From an uncultured Phascolarctobacterium sp. (GTDB taxonomy: Bacteria; Bacillota; Negativicutes; Acidaminococcales; Acidaminococcaceae), in assembly GCA_937906915.1 (NCBI GenBank), contig CALCUU010000039.1, forward strand, positions 1-17,728: a stretch of DNA of 17,728 bases, written 5' to 3'. Shown in pieces: positions 14,115 through 17,728 of this stretch; within the stretch, counting starts at the first letter, position 1, and every line of letters begins with the position of its first letter. The notes under the pieces were generated by a model. The model was not told the origin of the DNA. It saw nothing but the letters and a program-made list of their open reading frames with translations, and made no database searches. The position numbers were made by a program, and so were the translations under genes.

Positions 14115-15785
14115 ATGCGTAGTATTGAAGTTAAAAAGGGTTCTACCCGCGCCGCTCACCGCTCTCTGTTCTATGCGATGGGCTACACCGAAGAAGAACT
14201 GAAAAAACCGCTGATCGGCGTATGCTGTGCAGCTAACGAAATTATTCCCGGTCACATGCACCTTGACACCATTGCTCAAGCTGTTAAATACGGTATCTTG
14301 GAAGCAGGCGGCACTCCCATCGAGTTCCCTGCAATTGGTATCTGCGACGGTATCGCAATGGGTCACAATGGTATGAAATATCCTTTGGCAAGCCGCGAGC
14401 TTGTAGCTGATAGCGTAGAAGCTGTTGCTAACGGTCACGCATTTGACGCACTGGTACTTATTCCCAACTGCGATAAAATCGTTCCCGGTATGCTCATGGC
14501 AGCTGCTCGTCTGAACATTCCCACCGTTGTAGTAAGCGGTGGCCCCATGCTCCCCGGTCGCCTCAATGGCAAAGACATTAGCGTATCCACCGTATTTGAA
14601 GCTGCTGGTCGCTTTGAATCCGGTCAAATTGGCAAAGCAGAGCTGAGCGAAATCGAACATTGCGCTTGCCCCGGTTGCGGCAGCTGCTCCGGTCTCTTCA
14701 CTGCTAACACCATGAACTGCCTCACCGAAGTTTTAGGTATGGGCTTGCCCGGCAACGGCACCATTCCTGCTGCTTACAATGGTCAACGCATTGCCTTGGC
14801 TAAACACGCAGGTATGGCTGTAATGGAACTGTTAGAAAAAGATATCCGTCCTCGCGACATTATGACTAAAAAAGCTTTTGAAAACGCAATCACCGTAGAT
14901 ATGGCTATTGGTGGCAGCTCCAACACCGCACTTCACTTGCCTGCAATCGCTCACGAAGCTGGCATTGACCTGCCCTTGGAACTTTTCGACAAAATCTCCA
15001 AGAAAACTCCGTACCTTACCAAACTTAGCCCCGGTGGCAGCCACCACATCATCGACCTTAACGAAGCTGGCGGTATCAGCGCTGTTATGCACGAACTGGA
15101 CAAACTGAAACTCATCAGAAAATCCTGCATGACCGTTACCGGCAAAACCATTGGTCAGCTTATTAAACACGCAGAAATCACTCGCCCCGACGTTATCCGC
15201 ACTGTAGAAGACCCCTATCGCAAAACTGGCGGTATCGCAGTACTTAAAGGTAACATCGCTCCTGAATGCAGCGTAGTTAAAGAAAGTGCTGTTGCAGAAG
15301 AAATGCTTAAACACAGCGGTCCTGCAAAAGTATTTAACTCCGAAGACGAAGCAATCGCTGCTATCTGCGGTAGAAAAATTGAAAAAGGCGACGTTGTTGT
15401 AATTCGCTACGAAGGTCCTAAAGGCGGTCCCGGTATGCGCGAAATGCTCAACCCCACCTCCGTATTGGCAGGCATGGGTCTGGACAAAGACGTTGCTCTC
15501 TTAACTGACGGTCGCTTCTCCGGTGCAACCCGTGGCGCTTGCATTGGTCACATTTCTCCGGAAGCACGCGAAGGTGGCAACATAGCTCTTATCCAAGACG
15601 GCGACATCATCGAAATTGATATCCCCAACCGCACCTTGAACGTGAAGCTTTCTGAAGAAGAACTGGCTGAACGTAAAGCAAATTGGGTTTGCCCGCCCCC
15701 GAAAGTTAAATCCGGTTACTTGGCTCGCTACGCAGCACTTGTAACTTCTGCAGCAACTGGCGCAGTTTTAAGAATCCCCGAATAA
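14115..15785 (+). CDS. ilvD: Dihydroxy-acid dehydratase
   Basis: A 556-residue IlvD/Edd-family dehydratase, normal length for the shorter bacterial IlvD. It converts 2,3-dihydroxy-isovalerate and 2,3-dihydroxy-3-methylvalerate to the 2-keto acids of valine and isoleucine synthesis, using an Fe-S cluster and Mg2+. Visible marks: 'HRSLFYAMG' near the N-terminus, 'PNCDKIVPGMLMAAAR' with C119, 'CPGCGSCSGLFTANTMNCLTE' (185-205, C191 as cluster ligand candidate), 'GGSSNTALHLPAIAHEAGI' and the C-terminal 'TDGRFSGATRGACIGHISPE'. The frame is open upstream to 14073, but that start would precede the family N-terminus and lacks a ribosome site; ATG at 14115 has AGAGG nine bases upstream. It stands alone with its own strong promoter and terminator, away from other ilv genes. 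A sugar-acid dehydratase is a less likely alternative. Confidence 0.93.
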   Translation: MRSIEVKKGSTRAAHRSLFYAMGYTEEELKKPLIGVCCAANEIIPGHMHLDTIAQAVKYGILEAGGTPIEFPAIGICDGIAMGHNGMKYPLASRELVADSVEAVANGHAFDALVLIPNCDKIVPGMLMAAARLNIPTVVVSGGPMLPGRLNGKDISVSTVFEAAGRFESGQIGKAELSEIEHCACPGCGSCSGLFTANTMNCLTEVLGMGLPGNGTIPAAYNGQRIALAKHAGMAVMELLEKDIRPRDIMTKKAFENAITVDMAIGGSSNTALHLPAIAHEAGIDLPLELFDKISKKTPYLTKLSPGGSHHIIDLNEAGGISAVMHELDKLKLIRKSCMTVTGKTIGQLIKHAEITRPDVIRTVEDPYRKTGGIAVLKGNIAPECSVVKESAVAEEMLKHSGPAKVFNSEDEAIAAICGRKIEKGDVVVIRYEGPKGGPGMREMLNPTSVLAGMGLDKDVALLTDGRFSGATRGACIGHISPEAREGGNIALIQDGDIIEIDIPNRTLNVKLSEEELAERKANWVCPPPKVKSGYLARYAALVTSAATGAVLRIPE

Positions 15786-15803
15786 AATTCGTTATAAGAA
15801 CAC

Positions 15804-15838
15804 AAAAAGGATTGTGCATTTTTGCACAATCCTTTTTT
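15804..15838. terminator. Strong bidirectional terminator after ilvD
   Basis: The arms AAAAAGGATTGTGCA (15804-15818) and TGCACAATCCTTTTT (15823-15837) are perfectly complementary over 15 bp around a TTTT loop. The run continues with T on the plus strand, and the minus strand also has a T-rich end, serving the converging P-loop/Asp23 gene whose stop codon is six bases away. Confidence 0.93.
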
Positions 15839-15843
15839 ATTGC

Positions 15844-16698
15844 TTATAACACTTTTTCTTTTTTCACAGACAGGCTTCTAATCGACACATTAACATTCTT
15901 AACCTGCATCGCCGTCATATACTCCACCTTCTCCTTAATCTTAGCTTGGAGCTGGCGAGTAATGGTAAAAATCTGCACCCCGTAGAATAGAATTACTTCC
16001 ATACTAATGGTAATGCCCTTGCTATCAGTGCGACGACGAATGCTGATATCCGTAACCTTATCCACGCCCAACATTTTATCCGCAATGAGCATAATAATAT
16101 TTTCCACAGCAGTATCTGCAATTAAAAGCTTGCCGTAAAAACTAAAGGCAGGACGTACAATGGAACGGTCCGCATCCTTTTTCTCACGACGGTGCTTGGA
16201 AAAAATATTGTAGGGCAAATCTGCAAAGTAGCCTGTAAAATGAGGCTTCAGCTCTACGGAAGGAACAGGCACGATATGCTTACCCTCTTGCAAGCGAGAG
16301 TGACGTGCTTTCTTAATTTCCTTTTTGGTAGCAATCTGAGTAATGTAAACAGTCTTAACAGGCGCATCAAGATTAAGGCGCTTGGTAATCTTGTTAATCA
16401 TATTGTCAGAGGTAGCGATAATCAAAAGGCGACGGATATTATTCTTACCTAAAGCTTCACGCACCACTCTTGCATGCTCATCATCAGTAAAGATAGCACG
16501 CTTAACTGCTTGTATTCTATTCTCTTCATTTTTAGCAGATGTACCTGCTAAAATTCTTGTACCTTTTATTAAGAGACCATCGTCAATGATGGCATCACAT
16601 TTATTATCAAAGGCAACCCCAATGGCGCGGTGGCTTTTGCCCGTACCGCTAGGGCCTACAAAGGCAACAACTTCCACAACGACCTGCCTGCCTTTCAT
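15844..16698 (-). CDS. P-loop ATPase-like protein with C-terminal Asp23/Gls24-like domain
   Basis: A 284-residue protein. Residues 9-165 hold a nucleotide-binding domain with Walker A 'GPSGTGKS' (15-22) and an 'AIIDDGLLIKG' segment (36-46) that may supply the acidic Mg-binding residues. Residues about 182-276 resemble the Asp23/Gls24 (alkaline shock) domain, with alternating beta segments and an amphipathic helix ('VENIIMLIADKMLGV', then 'ISMEVILFYG'). Its function is not established; Asp23-type proteins are linked to the cell envelope in Firmicutes, and the P-loop part suggests ATP- or GTP-dependent switching. The ATG directly follows the TAA of the PHP gene. A GTG at 16675-16677 is a credible alternative start: AGGCAGGT lies five bases before it, and the protein would then begin right at the first beta strand ('VEVVAFVGPSG'). 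No transmembrane helix is seen. Confidence 0.72.
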   Translation of the reverse strand: MKGRQVVVEVVAFVGPSGTGKSHRAIGVAFDNKCDAIIDDGLLIKGTRILAGTSAKNEENRIQAVKRAIFTDDEHARVVREALGKNNIRRLLIIATSDNMINKITKRLNLDAPVKTVYITQIATKKEIKKARHSRLQEGKHIVPVPSVELKPHFTGYFADLPYNIFSKHRREKKDADRSIVRPAFSFYGKLLIADTAVENIIMLIADKMLGVDKVTDISIRRRTDSKGITISMEVILFYGVQIFTITRQLQAKIKEKVEYMTAMQVKNVNVSIRSLSVKKEKVL

Positions 16699-17520
16699 TT
16701 ATTTTTCTTTATATTGTATCACACCTGCGACGTTTTGCCACTCCACTTCAAAAATTCCCAGCTCCGTCGGGAATCTATCAGGTATGCCGTGAAAATCACT
16801 GCCACCACTTACAAGCAGGTTGTATTTCTTCGCAAGTGCAAGCCATTTTGCTTGGTCAGCTTCATCTGCGCTGGGGTGATATACCTCGATACCGTCAAAG
16901 CCAAAATGGCTAACCAAATATTCCGGCAAATTGCCATCACTTAATTCGCTTGGGTGGGCTAAAACTGCAATGCCACCTGCCTTGTGAATTAAGTCCACCG
17001 CTTCTTCGGGAGCAAGCTTGGGTTGGGGAACGTAAGCAGGTCCACCACGGTGGAGCAGTGCGTCAAAAACATCTTGCACAGTTTTGAAGTACCCCTTTGC
17101 CACCAACGCCTTAGCAACGTGAGGTCTGCCTACTGCCCTGTTTTTAGGGTCACAGGCTTCCACTTCAATTTCGTAGCCTAAATTGTGCAACTTCTCCAGC
17201 ATTTTCAAGAGACGGAACTCACGAGCGTGACGTAACTCGTTCATCTTATCCAGCAAGGGAGTGTAGGTCATATCCACGTGGTAAGCCAAAATATGCACGC
17301 TGTCTTCTGCGTACTGCGCCCCCAGCTCCACACCGGGAATAATGCGCACACTTCCGCCTAAACTATCTGCTACCTTTTGGGCTTCCCCTACTCCGTTCCA
17401 AGAATCGTGGTCAGTAATGGCAAGAACGGTCAAGCCCTTGGCCATCGCTTCCTGAACCAGCTGGGTTGGAGTGTAACGTCCATCTGAAAATGTACTATGA
17501 GTGTGCAAATCAACTAACAT
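16699..17520 (-). CDS. PHP-domain phosphoesterase (YciV/TrpH/RNase AM family)
   Basis: A 273-residue PHP-domain protein. The metal-binding motifs are intact: 'DLHTHSTFSDG' with H6, H8 and D13; 'TDHDS' with D37, H38 and D39; E65 in 'PGVELGA'; H76 in 'VHILAY'; 'RPHVAKAL'; 'LAHPSE'; and the final 'GSDFHG'. This arrangement is that of the YciV/TrpH group, whose studied members are a 3',5'-nucleotide bisphosphate phosphatase in Chromobacterium and the 5'-3' exonuclease RNase AM in E. coli. A similar trinuclear-metal phosphoesterase acting on nucleotides or short RNA is likely, in the cytosol. The start ATG shares one base with the TAA of the aminopeptidase gene (TAATG), and its stop abuts the next ATG, so the three genes form one operon. 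Confidence 0.88.
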   Translation of the reverse strand: MLVDLHTHSTFSDGRYTPTQLVQEAMAKGLTVLAITDHDSWNGVGEAQKVADSLGGSVRIIPGVELGAQYAEDSVHILAYHVDMTYTPLLDKMNELRHAREFRLLKMLEKLHNLGYEIEVEACDPKNRAVGRPHVAKALVAKGYFKTVQDVFDALLHRGGPAYVPQPKLAPEEAVDLIHKAGGIAVLAHPSELSDGNLPEYLVSHFGFDGIEVYHPSADEADQAKWLALAKKYNLLVSGGSDFHGIPDRFPTELGIFEVEWQNVAGVIQYKEK

Positions 17521-17728
17521 TATAAAGTACCTGCGTATTTAATCAGGGTCATAGTACCAAAACCAGTACCACCCTTTACTTTAAAACCACTTGTCTTAGT
17601 AGCGGTGGAAGTACCGCCAATATCAATGTGCGCCCAGTCCACGCCTTCTTTGACAAATTCGCCAACAAAGAGACCACCGGTAATGCAACCACTTGCGCGA
17701 CCAGCACTGTTAAGCAAATCAGCAACGT
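17520..17728 (-). CDS. Leucyl aminopeptidase (M17 family), C-terminal part
   Basis: Only the last 68 or so residues are in the window; the gene continues past base 17728. The visible part reads as the C-terminal end of an M17 cytosol aminopeptidase: 'ADLLNSAGRASGCITGGLF', 'WAHIDIGGTSTATK' and 'GGTGFGTMTLIKY', corresponding to the conserved GR..G.I.AA.FL and W.HlDiAGta blocks and the GatGfGvrtL end. These enzymes remove N-terminal residues from peptides using two metal ions and act as cytosolic hexamers. The metal-binding NTDAEGR region lies outside the window. The stop codon TAA overlaps the ATG of the PHP gene by one base, so this gene is upstream in the same operon. Confidence 0.9.
   Translation of the reverse strand, partial: VADLLNSAGRASGCITGGLFVGEFVKEGVDWAHIDIGGTSTATKTSGFKVKGGTGFGTMTLIKYAGTL

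Noticed and set aside
1..17728. CRISPR array, tRNA or rRNA genes, prophage or insertion sequence
   Set aside because: No regularly spaced repeats, no cloverleaf-like sequences, no transposase or phage-type proteins were seen on either strand.

Overview
The window looks like chromosome from an anaerobic Gram-negative Firmicute (class Negativicutes, perhaps near Phascolarctobacterium or Acidaminococcus; the genus is a guess). It combines an RND-type envelope efflux pump, which implies an outer membrane, with genes typical of Firmicutes: FabK-type enoyl-ACP reductase, a DUF1653 protein and an Asp23/Gls24-type domain. Genes are densely packed, with good Shine-Dalgarno sites and strong stem-loop terminators at convergent gene ends. 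No tRNA, rRNA, CRISPR array or insertion sequence was seen, and no gene-free stretch exceeds about 240 bases.

Layout. (1) 1-3353, plus strand: the 3' end of an RND periplasmic adaptor and its inner-membrane pump, overlapping by 4 bases and closed by a terminator. (2) 3422-4126, plus: a ComB-family protein (2-phosphosulfolactate phosphatase family), with an extended -10 promoter inside the preceding terminator stem. (3) 4168-4291: a structured palindromic intergenic element lying between converging genes. (4) 11531-4291, minus: a six-gene operon for a membrane-bound group 4 [NiFe]-hydrogenase-like complex, in the order hyfB, hyfC, hyfE, hyfF, hyfG and a fused hyfH-hyfI. (5) 11740-12528, plus: a metallo-beta-lactamase-fold protein, divergent from the hydrogenase operon; an 8-bp perfect inverted repeat covers its -10 region. 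(6) 13877-12671, minus: fabK followed by a DUF1653 gene. (7) 14115-15785, plus: ilvD with a near-consensus promoter and a strong terminator. (8) 17728-15844, minus: the 3' end of an M17 leucyl aminopeptidase, a PHP-domain phosphoesterase and a P-loop/Asp23-like fusion protein, joined by overlapping or abutting start and stop codons.

The most interesting part is the hydrogenase-like operon. It resembles E. coli Hyf/Hyc but encodes only two antiporter-like subunits besides the HyfE-type subunit. It has no separate polyferredoxin gene, and its ferredoxin and small subunits are one polypeptide. The large subunit keeps all four Ni-binding Cys, but Asn replaces the conserved His of the first motif, and the protein ends exactly where E. 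coli HycE is cut during maturation. The likely function is ferredoxin-linked proton reduction or H2 oxidation coupled to ion pumping; the physiological partner and the maturation genes are not in this window.
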